Below, piece by piece: positions 1-8,550 of a stretch of 58,415 bases of DNA (positions are counted from its first letter, which is position 1; each line of letters opens with the position of its first letter). Made by a program: the position numbers and the translations under genes. Source of the stretch: Mycobacterium sp. URHB0044 (GTDB lineage: Bacteria > Actinomycetota > Actinomycetes > Mycobacteriales > Mycobacteriaceae); NCBI RefSeq assembly GCF_000620625.1, contig NZ_JIAW01000033.1:1-58415 (forward strand), written 5' to 3'. The notes beneath the pieces were generated by a model. It made no database searches. It worked only from the letters and a program-made list of their open reading frames with translations, and was not told the origin of the DNA.

Positions 1-2
1 CG

Positions 3-269
3 CCCGCAGATCTGCCCGCCAACACCTGCGCCCGAACGGTCAGCGCGGTGGGCAACATCGGACTGAACTCAGTCGCCTACAAGGTCGGTGCCCAATACGC
101 CTTTCAACAGGTTCTCGTCGTCAGTGACGGCGACAACATCATCATCACCGATCTGGACGGCGAGGTCCTCGCCGAACGAACCCGACCCGCACCCGGCGTC
201 AAATACGTCGGCAACGGCCGACCCCGCGGCCCACGCGCCAAAGATGACGAAGCGTCACCGAAGTCCTGA
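3..269 (+). CDS. IS481-family transposase, C-terminal fragment (truncated by window edge)
   Basis: An open frame runs in from the window edge with no start codon; 88 residues are visible. The tail reads through SAVGNIGLNSVAYKVG and GEVLAERTRP and ends in a basic GNGRPRGPRAK segment. This is the beta-rich region after the DDE integrase core in IS481-family transposases of mycobacteria. The catalytic DDE residues would lie upstream, outside the window. Nothing visible suggests a frameshift, so the copy may be intact. Confidence 0.75.
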   Translation, partial: PADLPANTCARTVSAVGNIGLNSVAYKVGAQYAFQQVLVVSDGDNIIITDLDGEVLAERTRPAPGVKYVGNGRPRGPRAKDDEASPKS

Positions 270-323
270 CACACCTACTGTCACCAAAGTCCTGATACAG
301 AACTGTCACCGATGTCCCGAGAC
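254..323 (+). repeat. Three subterminal direct repeats at the IS481 end
   Basis: A motif of the form GTCACC(G/A)A(A/T)GTCC(T/C)GA occurs at 254, 280 and 305, each about 19 bp long and spaced 26 and 25 bp apart. The first copy overlaps the transposase stop codon. The last copy is part of the presumed terminal inverted repeat. Regular helical spacing suggests transposase binding sites; this is inference from position and repetition. Confidence 0.7.
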
Positions 324-348
324 ATCACAGTCCGACATGAATGTCGTA

Positions 349-1251
349 CTAACGGCTACGGAACCGATCCCGTAGTTGCGGATCTTCCTCCCACCACAAG
401 GTTCGGCGATCCGAGCCAACTTCGACGTGTCCGGCAGGGTCGGCTGCGTCAGCCTCGTCGGCGACCGCCTTCTCGTGTGACCCCAACGCACGCATGAGCA
501 TCAGCAGAAACGGCAATCCGACAATGTCCCCGAGAATCCACAGAATGCCCGCGCCGACGGTCTGATCGGTCCGCATGCTCGGGCCCCAATTTCGGCCAAG
601 CGCCGCGTAGTAATCGCGGGCGATCAGCGGGCCGAGCCACAACACCAGCCCCAGTAGGCCGTCGCCGAGGGTCTCGGCGACACTGATCAAGATCGAGAGC
701 AGCGGCGAGTAGCGGCGCGGCACCGGATCGGACTGCAGCCGCGCATAGAAGTAACCAAAGCCGATGAGCAGCAAGGCTATCCGCGTCAGCGCGGCGACGA
801 CGCCGTTGGTCAGCGATGCCACGTACCACGGTGTCAGGTACAGCAACCACGGCGTCGCCAGCATCATGGCCGAGGTGACCGCGGGCGAGCACAACAGCCG
901 GGCCGGCCGGGACGCCAACAACCCGTCGATGCGACGCCTGCCCGACGGGCTCGACCCAGCCCGCAGCGTCGCCACCGGCCGACCGATCGCCAGGAGGAAC
1001 GGCACGACGAACAGCAGCAACAACACCTGTAATGCCCGCATCCAGAACAACACCGGTGCATAGACGGCGATGCCGCTCAGCGTCGCCAACGCCCATACCG
1101 CCAGTCCGGTGCCGAAGCTCCACGCTTGCGCTGCGGTCGGCTCACCGCTGCGCCGGGCCATCCGCTGATATTCGGCACCGATGACGAGGATCAGTGTCAG
1201 AGAGAGGAAGTCCGGTGACCACGCTCCGATGAGCGCGTGCAGAGGCGGCAC
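349..1251 (-). CDS. CtaG-like cytochrome c oxidase assembly membrane protein
   Basis: 300 residues with about seven hydrophobic segments, fitting the caa3-type CtaG family of copper/cytochrome oxidase assembly factors. Visible hallmarks are the early EYQRMARR loop, the HALIGAWSPD start, and a C-terminal cytosolic tail with WWEEDPQLRDRFR, close to the WW-acidic ending common in actinobacterial members. The start is GTG at 1251. It lies 58 bp downstream of ackA on the same strand and may be cotranscribed. The IS481 end abuts its stop codon but the protein looks complete. Role by family: delivery or insertion of Cu for terminal oxidase; membrane located. Confidence 0.72.
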   Translation of the reverse strand: MPPLHALIGAWSPDFLSLTLILVIGAEYQRMARRSGEPTAAQAWSFGTGLAVWALATLSGIAVYAPVLFWMRALQVLLLLFVVPFLLAIGRPVATLRAGSSPSGRRRIDGLLASRPARLLCSPAVTSAMMLATPWLLYLTPWYVASLTNGVVAALTRIALLLIGFGYFYARLQSDPVPRRYSPLLSILISVAETLGDGLLGLVLWLGPLIARDYYAALGRNWGPSMRTDQTVGAGILWILGDIVGLPFLLMLMRALGSHEKAVADEADAADPAGHVEVGSDRRTLWWEEDPQLRDRFRSR

Positions 1252-1309
1252 CCGCCGAAAGCTACGCCGCGAACCTGGCAGGATTCAGTCAACGACTTGG
1301 GTGTTCGCC

Positions 1310-2452
1310 TCAGAGCACGCCAACGCACGCCCTGGCGATCGCCAGCTCCTCGTCGGTCGGGATGACGAGCACCGTCGTCGGCGACATCTCGGCGGTGATG
1401 CGGCGCGGTCCCTTGGCGGGGCTGTCGTTGAGGTGCTCGTCGAGTTCGATGCCGAGCGTGGCCATGGCGCTGAGCGCATCGCGGCGCACCAGGGCGTCGT
1501 TCTCCCCGACGCCCGCGGTGAACGTGATGACGTCGGTGTTGCCGAGCAGGGCCAGGTAGGCGCCGATGTACTTGCGGAGCCGGTGGATGTAGACGTCGTA
1601 AGCCAATCGCGCTGCCTCGTCACCGGATTCGATGCGTTCGTGCAGCACGCGGAAATCGATCTCGCCGCCGAGGCCCAGCACCCCGGAGCGGCGGTTGAGC
1701 ATGGTTTCGATGTCCTCGATGCTCATGCCTGCCGTTCGCGACAGATACGTGATGATGCCGGGGTCGATGTCGCCGGAGCGGGTGCCCATCACCAGCCCCT
1801 CCATCGGCGTCAACCCCATCGACGTGTCCAACGGACGTCCCCCGACGATCGCCGACGCCGACGCACCGTTGCCGAGGTGCAGCACGATCTGGTTCAGCGA
1901 CTCGAGCGGCGCCTGCAGAAACTCCGCGGCCTGCTCGCTGACGTACTGGTGCGACGTGCCGTGGAAGCCGTAGCGGCGAATGTGCCACTGCTCGGCAAGG
2001 TCCCGGTCGATCGCGTACGTCCGTGCCGCTGGCGGCAGGTCGTGAAAGAACGCGGTATCGAACACGGCGATGTGCGGAAGGTCCGGTAGCGCCCGGCGCG
2101 CGACCCGAATGCCGAGCACGGCGGGCGGGTTGTGCAGCGGGGCCAGTGGGGCCAGGGACTCGAGCGTGGCGATCAGTCCGTCGTCGACCAACGTCGGTCG
2201 GTACAGATCGGGGCCGCCGTGCACGACGCGATGACCCACTGCGACCAGACCGAGGTCGTCGAGGTCGCGGCCGGATTCGGCCAGCTCGTCGAACGCCGCA
2301 CGCAACGCCGCGGCGTGGTCGGCGATCTCTCCTTGGCCGATGCGCTCCACGATGCCGTCGGCGAGTTGCCGACCCGAATCTGGCTCGACCACCGCATACT
2401 TCAGCGACGATGAGCCGCAGTTGAGCACCAGCACGGTGCGGGCGGAGCTCAC
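1310..2452 (-). CDS. ackA: Acetate kinase
   Basis: 380 residues, normal for AckA (ASKHA fold). The N-terminal phosphate-binding motif VLVLNCGSSSLKY is intact, followed by VGHRVVHGG, FDTAFFHDLP, RRYGFHGTSH and the C-terminal FTAGVGEN. It catalyses acetyl phosphate + ADP to acetate + ATP in the cytosol. The GTG start overlaps the pta stop by 4 nt (GTGA), so the two are translationally coupled. Order fgd1-pta-ackA matches the M. tuberculosis Rv0407-Rv0409 locus. Confidence 0.96.
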   Translation of the reverse strand: MSSARTVLVLNCGSSSLKYAVVEPDSGRQLADGIVERIGQGEIADHAAALRAAFDELAESGRDLDDLGLVAVGHRVVHGGPDLYRPTLVDDGLIATLESLAPLAPLHNPPAVLGIRVARRALPDLPHIAVFDTAFFHDLPPAARTYAIDRDLAEQWHIRRYGFHGTSHQYVSEQAAEFLQAPLESLNQIVLHLGNGASASAIVGGRPLDTSMGLTPMEGLVMGTRSGDIDPGIITYLSRTAGMSIEDIETMLNRRSGVLGLGGEIDFRVLHERIESGDEAARLAYDVYIHRLRKYIGAYLALLGNTDVITFTAGVGENDALVRRDALSAMATLGIELDEHLNDSPAKGPRRITAEMSPTTVLVIPTDEELAIARACVGVL

Positions 2453-4515
2453 TTGCCCTGCGCCTGAATCGCGGTGATGGCCACCGTGTTCACGATGTCC
2501 TCGACGAGCGCTCCCCGCGACAGGTCGTTGACCGGCTTGTTGAGACCCTGCAGGACCGGTCCGATCGCGATGGCCCCCGCGCTGCGCTGCACGGCCTTGT
2601 AGGTGTTGTTGCCCGTGTTGAGGTCGGGGAAGATCAACACGGTCGCACGGCCTGCAACCTTGGAGTCGGGCATCTTGGTGACCGCCACCGACGGCTCGAC
2701 CGCGGCGTCATACTGGATGGGCCCCTCGACGAGCAGTTCGGGTTCGCGCCGCCGTACCAATTCCGTTGCAATCCTCACCTTTTCGACGTCGGCACCGGTT
2801 CCCGATGTGCCGGTCGAATACGACAGCATGGCCACCCTCGGTTCGATGCCGAACTGTGCCGCCGTCCGGGCCGAGGAGATCGCGATGTCGGCGAGTTGCT
2901 CCGACGTGGGGTCGGGCACGATCGCGCAGTCACCGTAGGCCAGCACCTCGTCGGCCAGACACATTAGGAAGATGCTCGACACCGTGGAGACTCCGGGCGT
3001 GGTCTTGATGATCTCGAAGGCAGGCCGGACGGTGTGCGCCGTGGTGTGCGTCGCACCGGAGACCATGCCGTCGACCATGTCGTTGTGCACCAGCATCGTG
3101 CCGAAATACGAGACGTCGTGGATGATCTCGCGCGCCTGCTCCACCGTGACACCCTTGCGCTTGCGCATCTCGGCATACTGCTCGGCGAACTGGTCACACA
3201 GTTCACTGGTACGCGGATCCAGCACGGTGGCCGCCGACAGGTCCACGCCGAGTTCGGCCGCGCGGCCCCGCACCACGGGCTCGTCGCCGAGGATGGTCAA
3301 CTCCGCCACCGACCGCTTCAACAGCCGACCCGCCGCACGGAGGATGCGGTCGTCGTCGCCTTCTGGCAGCACGATCCGTTTGCGGTTCGACCGCGCCCGG
3401 TCGAGCAACTGGTAGGTGAACATCTGCGGCGTCGTCACCGACGGGATCGGAATCGACAGTTGCGCAATCAGATCCGCGGTGTCGACGTAGGCGTCCATCA
3501 GCGCCAGCGCGGTGTCGACCTTGCGCTGCGAGTCGGCGGTCACCCGTCCCCGCGCCTGGGCGACGGCCCGCGCCGTGTCGTAGGTGCCGAGCTCGGTCGC
3601 AACGATCGGCAGCCGCAGCCCAAGGCCTGCCACCAGCGCGGCGATCGACGGGTGCAACGGCAAACCGCCGTTGAGGATGATGCAGGACAGCGACGGAAAG
3701 CCTTCGGCCGCATGGGCACTGGCCATGGCGAGCACGACGTCGGAGCGATCGCCCGGCGTGATCACGGCCATCCCGTCGTGCAGCCGTTCCAGTACGTGTT
3801 CGGCGGTCATGCCCGCCACCAGAACGCCCATCGCCTCCCGGCTCAGCAGCTCTTCGTCGCCGCTGATCAGCGTGCCCGCAACGGCGTCGCGCAGCTCCCC
3901 CACCGAGGGCGCGACGAGAAGCGGCTCCTCCGGCAGCACGTAACTCTTGACGCCGACGCGCTGCAACGCCTCGGAGACGGCTGTCAATTCGTCGGGGTCG
4001 CAGCGGTTGGCCACCACCGCCGCGGTATGGGCGTGCTGGCCCGCGATCTCGGCAAGGCACAAGTCGACGACGTGGACCACCTCGTCGGGTGTGCGGTCCT
4101 TGGCCCGCACTGCCAGCACCACCGGCGCGCCGAGGTTGACCGCGATGCGTGCGTTGACGCTCAGCTCGCTCGGCGCGGCAACGTCGGTGTAATCGCTGCC
4201 GACGATGACCACCGCATCGCATTGCTCGGCCACCCGGTGGAAGCGGTCGACGATGTCGGCGAGCGCGGTGTCCGGGTCTTCGTGCAACTGCGCATAGCCG
4301 ACGCCGACGCACTCGTCATAGGACAGGCCGGCCGTGGTGTGCGCCAGCAGCAGCTCGAGGATGTAGTCGCGGTCCTCGCCCAAGCGCGTGATCGGCCGGA
4401 ACACCCCCACCTTCGCGACCGTGGCCGTCAACCGGTGCAGGATTCCGAGCGCGATGGTGGACTTCCCGGTATCGCCTTCTGGCGAAGCGACATAGATGGC
4501 AGAGACGCTCGGCAC
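2449..4515 (-). CDS. pta: Phosphate acetyltransferase, long form with N-terminal P-loop/DRTGG region
   Basis: 688 residues, the long bacterial Pta architecture. Residues 11-20 (SPEGDTGKST) form a BioD/CobB-like P-loop, a DRTGG-like regulatory section follows, and the catalytic PTA_PTB domain occupies about the last 330 residues (starting near FTYQLLDRARSNRKRIVLPEG; later YSTGTSGTGADVEKV and FPDLNTGNNTYK). It converts acetyl-CoA + Pi to acetyl phosphate. The start is GTG at 4515, 18 bp after the fgd1 stop. Cytosolic partner of AckA. Confidence 0.96.
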   Translation of the reverse strand: MPSVSAIYVASPEGDTGKSTIALGILHRLTATVAKVGVFRPITRLGEDRDYILELLLAHTTAGLSYDECVGVGYAQLHEDPDTALADIVDRFHRVAEQCDAVVIVGSDYTDVAAPSELSVNARIAVNLGAPVVLAVRAKDRTPDEVVHVVDLCLAEIAGQHAHTAAVVANRCDPDELTAVSEALQRVGVKSYVLPEEPLLVAPSVGELRDAVAGTLISGDEELLSREAMGVLVAGMTAEHVLERLHDGMAVITPGDRSDVVLAMASAHAAEGFPSLSCIILNGGLPLHPSIAALVAGLGLRLPIVATELGTYDTARAVAQARGRVTADSQRKVDTALALMDAYVDTADLIAQLSIPIPSVTTPQMFTYQLLDRARSNRKRIVLPEGDDDRILRAAGRLLKRSVAELTILGDEPVVRGRAAELGVDLSAATVLDPRTSELCDQFAEQYAEMRKRKGVTVEQAREIIHDVSYFGTMLVHNDMVDGMVSGATHTTAHTVRPAFEIIKTTPGVSTVSSIFLMCLADEVLAYGDCAIVPDPTSEQLADIAISSARTAAQFGIEPRVAMLSYSTGTSGTGADVEKVRIATELVRRREPELLVEGPIQYDAAVEPSVAVTKMPDSKVAGRATVLIFPDLNTGNNTYKAVQRSAGAIAIGPVLQGLNKPVNDLSRGALVEDIVNTVAITAIQAQGK

Positions 4516-4533
4516 CCCTGGAAGCCTGCCGTA

Positions 4534-5544
4534 TCAGCCCAGCCGGCGCAGCCGCGGCTCCAGATCACGCTGGAAGAGTTCGAGGAAGCGGCGCTGATCG
4601 TGGCCGGGTGCGTGGAAGACGAGGTGGTTGAGACCCCAGCCGACGTACTGGCCGACCTTCTCCACGGCCTCGTCGGGATCGGACGCCACGATCCAGCGCT
4701 TGGCCACCTGCTCGATGGGCAGCGCGTCGGCGGCCTTCTCCATCTCGATCGGATCGTCGATGCTGTGCTTCTGCTCGGCAGTCAGCGACAGCGGCGCCCA
4801 GAACCGGGTGTTCTCCAGCGCCAGTTCGGGATCGGTGTCATAGGAGATCTTGATCTCGATCATCCGGTCGACGTCGTCGGGGTTCTTGCCCGCGGCCTCC
4901 GCACCCTCCCGCATGGCGGGGATGAGCTTGTCCTTGTAGAGCTCCTCACCCTTGCCCGACGTGCAGATGAAACCGTCACCCGCACGCCCGGCGTACTTGG
5001 CCACCTGCGGGCCGCCGGCGGCGATGTAGATCGGGATGCCACCCTCGGGCACGTCGTAGATCGAGGCGCCCTTCGTCTTGTAGTACTCGCCGTCGAAGTC
5101 GACCCGGTCGCCCAGCCACAGCTCGCGCATCAGCTTGACCGACTCGCGCAGCCGCGCGTAGCGCTCCTTGAACTCGGGCCACTCGCCCTCATAGCCGGTC
5201 GCGATTTCGTTGAGCGCCTCACCGGTGCCCACGCCCAGGAAGATCCGGTCCGGGTACAGACAGCCCATGGTGGCGAACGCCTGCGCGATGACCGCCGGGT
5301 TGTAGCGGAACGTCGGAGTCAGCACCGACGTGCCGAGGACCATGCGCTTGGTGCGCTCGCCCACGGCGGTCATCCAGGCCAGCGACCACGGGGCGTGACC
5401 GCCCTCGTGGCGCCACGGCTGGAAGTGATCGCTGACCGTCGCGCTGTCCATGCCGTGCGCTTCGGCCTCCACGGCCAGCTCGACGAGCTCACGCGGGGCG
5501 AACTGCTCCGCCGACGCCTTGTATCCAAGTTTCAGTTCAGCCAC
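4534..5544 (-). CDS. fgd1: F420-dependent glucose-6-phosphate dehydrogenase
   Basis: 336 residues, the family length. It is nearly collinear with M. tuberculosis Fgd1 as I remember it: start VAELKLGYKASAEQFAPREL, then ATVSDHFQPWRH, LGVGTGEALNE, IYIAAGGPQVAKYAGRAGDG, and end LEPRLRRLG. It oxidises glucose-6-phosphate and reduces cofactor F420, supplying F420H2 to LLM and FDOR enzymes. I chose GTG at 5544 by match to the family N-terminus; the frame stays open much further upstream but that part lies over the divergent gene. Heads the fgd1-pta-ackA operon. A TIM-barrel cytosolic enzyme. Confidence 0.97.
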   Translation of the reverse strand: MAELKLGYKASAEQFAPRELVELAVEAEAHGMDSATVSDHFQPWRHEGGHAPWSLAWMTAVGERTKRMVLGTSVLTPTFRYNPAVIAQAFATMGCLYPDRIFLGVGTGEALNEIATGYEGEWPEFKERYARLRESVKLMRELWLGDRVDFDGEYYKTKGASIYDVPEGGIPIYIAAGGPQVAKYAGRAGDGFICTSGKGEELYKDKLIPAMREGAEAAGKNPDDVDRMIEIKISYDTDPELALENTRFWAPLSLTAEQKHSIDDPIEMEKAADALPIEQVAKRWIVASDPDEAVEKVGQYVGWGLNHLVFHAPGHDQRRFLELFQRDLEPRLRRLG

Positions 5545-5592
5545 GTAGTCGTTTCTACTCCTGCCGCCAATGGCAGCGACCGTGCGCCCGCA

Positions 5593-5598
5593 TAAACT
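5593..5598 (+). promoter_or_regulatory. Candidate -10 box, leaderless transcript for MBL gene
   Basis: TAAACT matches the mycobacterial TANNNT -10 element and ends 6 nt before the ATG at 5605. No Shine-Dalgarno sequence is visible, so transcription probably begins at the start codon. The divergent fgd1 start is 60 bp away, so the two promoters share this short spacer. Confidence 0.45.
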
Positions 5599-5604
5599 CG
5601 GCAC

Positions 5605-6333
5605 ATGGCGGCCATCACGGCGATCACCGACACCGTCCACTTCGCTCAGACCGACCTGGTGAACTGGACCCTCGTCGCCGACGACACGGGCGTCCTGATC
5701 ATCGATTCCGGGTTTCCCGGCCAGCGCGACGAGGTGCTGGATTCGGTGCGCCAGCTCGGATTCGGCATCGACGACATCCACGCGTTCCTGCTCACCCACG
5801 CACACGTCGATCACTTCGGCACGGCAATCTGGTTCGCCAAAACCCATGGCACGCCGGTCTTCTGCCACGCCGACGAAGTCGGCCATGCCCACCGCGAGTA
5901 CCTCGAACAGGTGTCGATCACCGACCTGGCCACGAAACTGTGGCAGCCGCGCTACCTGAAGTGGACCCTCGACATCACCCGCAAGGGTGCACTGGTCCAC
6001 GACGGCATCCCCACCGCACACGCCCTCACCGAGGAGGTGGCGGCAGCCCTGCCGGGCACGCCGATGGCGATCCCCACCCCCGGCCACACCGGCGGGCACT
6101 GCTCGTTCGTGGTCGACGGCGTGTTGGTCAGCGGTGACGCTCTGGTCACCGGCCATCCGGTGTCGACGCGGCGCGGACCACAACTGCTGCCGAGCCTGTT
6201 CAACCACGATCAGGACGCATGCGTGCGCAGCCTCGCCGCACTGGGACTGCTCGACACCGAGGTGTGTCTGCCCGGCCACGGGCCGGTATGGCGGGGATCG
6301 ATCCGCGACGCCGTCGAGCAGGCCGCGCGGTGA
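5605..6333 (+). CDS. MBL-fold metallo-hydrolase (Rv0406c-like)
   Basis: 242 residues with a complete metallo-beta-lactamase signature: HAHVDH at residues 65-70, a later TPGHTGGHCS with the third metal His, VSGDALV with the bridging Asp, and a C-terminal PGHGPV. Two-zinc hydrolase fold; substrate unknown (lactamase, glyoxalase-II-like or lactonase activities all occur in the superfamily). No signal peptide, so probably cytosolic. Divergent from fgd1, as in M. tuberculosis where a beta-lactamase-like gene lies next to fgd1. Confidence 0.88.
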   Translation: MAAITAITDTVHFAQTDLVNWTLVADDTGVLIIDSGFPGQRDEVLDSVRQLGFGIDDIHAFLLTHAHVDHFGTAIWFAKTHGTPVFCHADEVGHAHREYLEQVSITDLATKLWQPRYLKWTLDITRKGALVHDGIPTAHALTEEVAAALPGTPMAIPTPGHTGGHCSFVVDGVLVSGDALVTGHPVSTRRGPQLLPSLFNHDQDACVRSLAALGLLDTEVCLPGHGPVWRGSIRDAVEQAAR

Positions 6334-6337
6334 GAGC

Positions 6338-6628
6338 TCAGGTCAGGACGTCGTAGCCCAACAGGAAGATCGCCGTCAGGCACAGCCCGCACGACACCAG
6401 AATGGCGGGCATCAGGATCATCTGGTCGAGTTCCTCGTCGTCCAGCGCGTCACTGACCACGGGCCCGAACAACACCCGCCCCACGACGTTGTCCCGCAAT
6501 GCCCGTACGACTCTGCGCACGGCGTTGACGTCGCGCTTGCGGCCGATCAGGGTCCGCAGCGCGAATCCTGCGACGAACGTCAGGACGGCGGCCAACAGCA
6601 GCAGCCATCCCACGACCGTCTGCGACAC
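6338..6628 (-). CDS. Small two-TM membrane protein, unknown function
   Basis: 96 residues. One hydrophobic helix at about 5-26 (VGWLLLLAAVLTFVAGFALR), a cytosolic basic and then acidic middle (GRKRDVNAVRR; DALDDEELDQ), and a second helix at about 72-92. GTG start at 6628. It is convergent with the MBL gene, with 4 bp between stops. I do not recognise a family; it looks like a conserved mycobacterial membrane protein. No partner is evident from context. Confidence 0.6.
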   Translation of the reverse strand: MSQTVVGWLLLLAAVLTFVAGFALRTLIGRKRDVNAVRRVVRALRDNVVGRVLFGPVVSDALDDEELDQMILMPAILVSCGLCLTAIFLLGYDVLT

Positions 6629-6733
6629 GATTCACCCCCGGGTCTCGGCAATACCCGTTTGCGGCGAGCTTAGAGGCCCAGCCGCCGACGCAGCGTGAAC
6701 CCGCGGTATTCGGTGCGAAAAGGAGCCCCGCCC

Positions 6734-6769
6734 ATGCCTATACGAGTAGGTGGCCCATCGTTTGGATAG
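6734..6769 (+). other. Possible 11-codon leader ORF upstream of the DUF998 gene
   Basis: ATG at 6734 follows an AAAAGGAG stretch at good Shine-Dalgarno distance and encodes MPIRVGGPSFG. It stops 9 bp before the GTG start of the next gene, which itself lacks a clear ribosome site. It could couple translation to the downstream gene or be chance. Confidence 0.25.
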
Positions 6770-6778
6770 GCTGGCCAG

Positions 6779-7429
6779 GTGTCAGTTGGCGGCCGAACAC
6801 CGGCGAAGCGTTCTGCTCAAATCCTCTGCGGCGCCCTCGCCGGGCCGCTCTTCGTCACTGCCTTCACCGCGATCGGAGCCACGCGTCGCGGGTACGACTG
6901 GCGACGCGCTCCGGTCAGTGCGCTTGCCGTCGGTCGTCGCGGTTGGCAACAGCGCGCCAACTTCGTCCTTGCCGGAGTTCTCTACTCATGTGCCGCTGCG
7001 GGTCTCGGGCGCTCCGATGCGCGGCGCATCGGGCCCCGCGCGGTCCCGGCCCTCGTCGCAGGAGTGGGCATCGGGTTGATCGGCTCGGGCGTGTTCGTCA
7101 CCGACTACGTTGGTGGTCCTGTGAGGCAGGGCTCCGCCCGGCCCACTCGTGCGGGGCAGCTGCACGACTTGTGCGGCATCCCGGTCTTCGCGGGCATACC
7201 CGTCGCCGGCTTGGCCAGCGCGGCCACGGCCGTGCGGAACGGGGACTACCGCTGGGCCTGCTATTCGGCAGGATCGAGCACGGTGATGGCGGGCAGTTTC
7301 CTTCTCGTCGTCGCAGCAATGCGAGGCCGGTCCGGCCTCAGCGGCAAAGGCGGCCTATTCCAACGGATTTCGCTTGCAGCCGGCCTCGGCTGGCTGAGCT
7401 CGTTGTCGCTTCGCGGGTTATCTCGCTAG
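6779..7429 (+). CDS. DUF998-type integral membrane protein
   Basis: 216 residues with about six hydrophobic segments and the family-like features SALAVGRRGWQQRANFVLAG near residue 50 and a DLCG/HD loop in the middle. DUF998 proteins are multi-pass membrane proteins of unknown biochemical function, some paired with stress or envelope genes. GTG start at 6779, with no strong ribosome site of its own. It ends 5 bp from the stop of the convergent LLM gene. Confidence 0.65.
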   Translation: MSVGGRTPAKRSAQILCGALAGPLFVTAFTAIGATRRGYDWRRAPVSALAVGRRGWQQRANFVLAGVLYSCAAAGLGRSDARRIGPRAVPALVAGVGIGLIGSGVFVTDYVGGPVRQGSARPTRAGQLHDLCGIPVFAGIPVAGLASAATAVRNGDYRWACYSAGSSTVMAGSFLLVVAAMRGRSGLSGKGGLFQRISLAAGLGWLSSLSLRGLSR

Positions 7430-7434
7430 CCGCC

Positions 7435-8550
7435 TCAGTTCAGACCCCACCGTTTGGCGAGCAGCTCGTGGGAACGAATCCGGTCGGCGTGGCGGTGCGT
7501 GACCGAGGTGACGACGAGCTCGTCGGCGGCCGTCAAGCGCTGAAGGGCGTCCAGACGGTGCGCGACCTCATCCGCATCCCCCACGAATTGCGTTGCAAGC
7601 CGGTCCTCCACGACGGCCAGCTGGTCGGCGGTGAGCGGCTCGCACGAAGCGGGGTCCGGATACGGCACCGCGCCGTCGCCTGCGCGGATCGCGTACACCC
7701 AGTGCCCATAGCTGGAGGCCAACTCTCGCGCGGCGTCGGTGTCGTCGGCGACGACGACGTCGGCGGACACCACGACGTACGGTTCACGCAGCGTCGCCGA
7801 CGGGTGGAAGGCATCGCGATACACGTCGATCGCCTCCAACGCGGTTGCCGGGGTGATGTGGTAGCTCGCCACGAACGGAAGCCCATGTGCGCCGGCTACT
7901 TGCGCGCTTTGCCCCTTGCTGCTGCCGAATACCCACGGGGACAAGGCAGCTCGGTCTCCCGGCACCACGTGCGACTCGACGCCGTCGGCGTGATAGCTGC
8001 CGTCCAACATTGCCAGGATGTCGGCGACCTGATCGCCGAAGTCGGGAGACTGCGCTTCGGGCTGCTGCAGCACCGACATTCGTGCCTTCAGCCGCGGGTT
8101 GCGCATCAGCGCGCTCACGTCGAACGGTGGTGGCACCACGACGCCGTCGACTTCCCGCCATTCCCGCGGCGGCTTCGGCCGGTCGCCGCTCGGCTGCTTG
8201 GCCGCCTCCCGCCGACGCTGCCCTGACCGACCCACCCCAAGGTCGATCCGGCCGGGGTAGAACGCGTCGAGCATGCCGAAGCTCTCGACGACCGCGACGG
8301 CGGTGGTGAAGCCCAGTTGCACGGCCGCCGATCCGACCCTGATGTCCTTGGTCGCCGCCGCGATCTGACCGATCAGCACGGCAGGCGAGGAACTGGCCAC
8401 CGCGACGAAGTGGTGCTCGGCGATCCAGTAGCGGCGGTATCCCCACTGTTCGGCGTGCTGGGCGAGATCGACGGTGTTGCGCAACGCGGTTGCCGCGTCG
8501 CTTCCGGCGCTGATGGGCGCCAGATCGAGAATCGAGAGGGGGACGCTCAC
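7435..8550 (-). CDS. LLM-class flavin-dependent oxidoreductase
   Basis: 371 residues, luciferase-like monooxygenase fold. The N-terminus MSVPLSILDLAPISAG, the YWIAEHHF motif (residues about 45-52), VGSAAVQLG and GRIDLGVGRS are typical of the MsnO8-like LLM subgroup. It uses FMN or F420; the cofactor cannot be told from sequence alone. The frame stays open well upstream, but GTG at 8550 overlaps the GNAT stop by 4 nt (GTGA) and gives the family N-terminus. Second gene of a GNAT-LLM operon. Confidence 0.85.
   Translation of the reverse strand: MSVPLSILDLAPISAGSDAATALRNTVDLAQHAEQWGYRRYWIAEHHFVAVASSSPAVLIGQIAAATKDIRVGSAAVQLGFTTAVAVVESFGMLDAFYPGRIDLGVGRSGQRRREAAKQPSGDRPKPPREWREVDGVVVPPPFDVSALMRNPRLKARMSVLQQPEAQSPDFGDQVADILAMLDGSYHADGVESHVVPGDRAALSPWVFGSSKGQSAQVAGAHGLPFVASYHITPATALEAIDVYRDAFHPSATLREPYVVVSADVVVADDTDAARELASSYGHWVYAIRAGDGAVPYPDPASCEPLTADQLAVVEDRLATQFVGDADEVAHRLDALQRLTAADELVVTSVTHRHADRIRSHELLAKRWGLN

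Larger units (their letters stand above)
1..329 (+). mobile_element. IS481-family insertion sequence, 3' end (left part outside window)
   Basis: The window opens inside an insertion sequence. The transposase C-terminus (3-269) is followed by about 60 non-coding bases that carry three copies of a 19-bp motif. The probable terminus is near 329: read on the minus strand from there, the sequence begins TGTGATGTCTCGGGACATC, which resembles the TGT-starting ends of mycobacterial IS481 elements. The ctaG-like gene ends only 20 bp further on, so the element lies right behind that gene without cutting it. The other inverted repeat and the target duplication cannot be seen. Confidence 0.75.

Noticed and set aside
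3034..5595. 853-codon open frame on the plus strand across pta and fgd1
   Set aside because: It is the antisense of well-identified genes, with Arg/His/Gly-rich composition and no domain pattern; high GC keeps such frames open.
5545..6279. Extension of fgd1 upstream to 581 codons
   Set aside because: Overlaps the divergent MBL gene; the 336-residue protein matches Fgd1 exactly in length.
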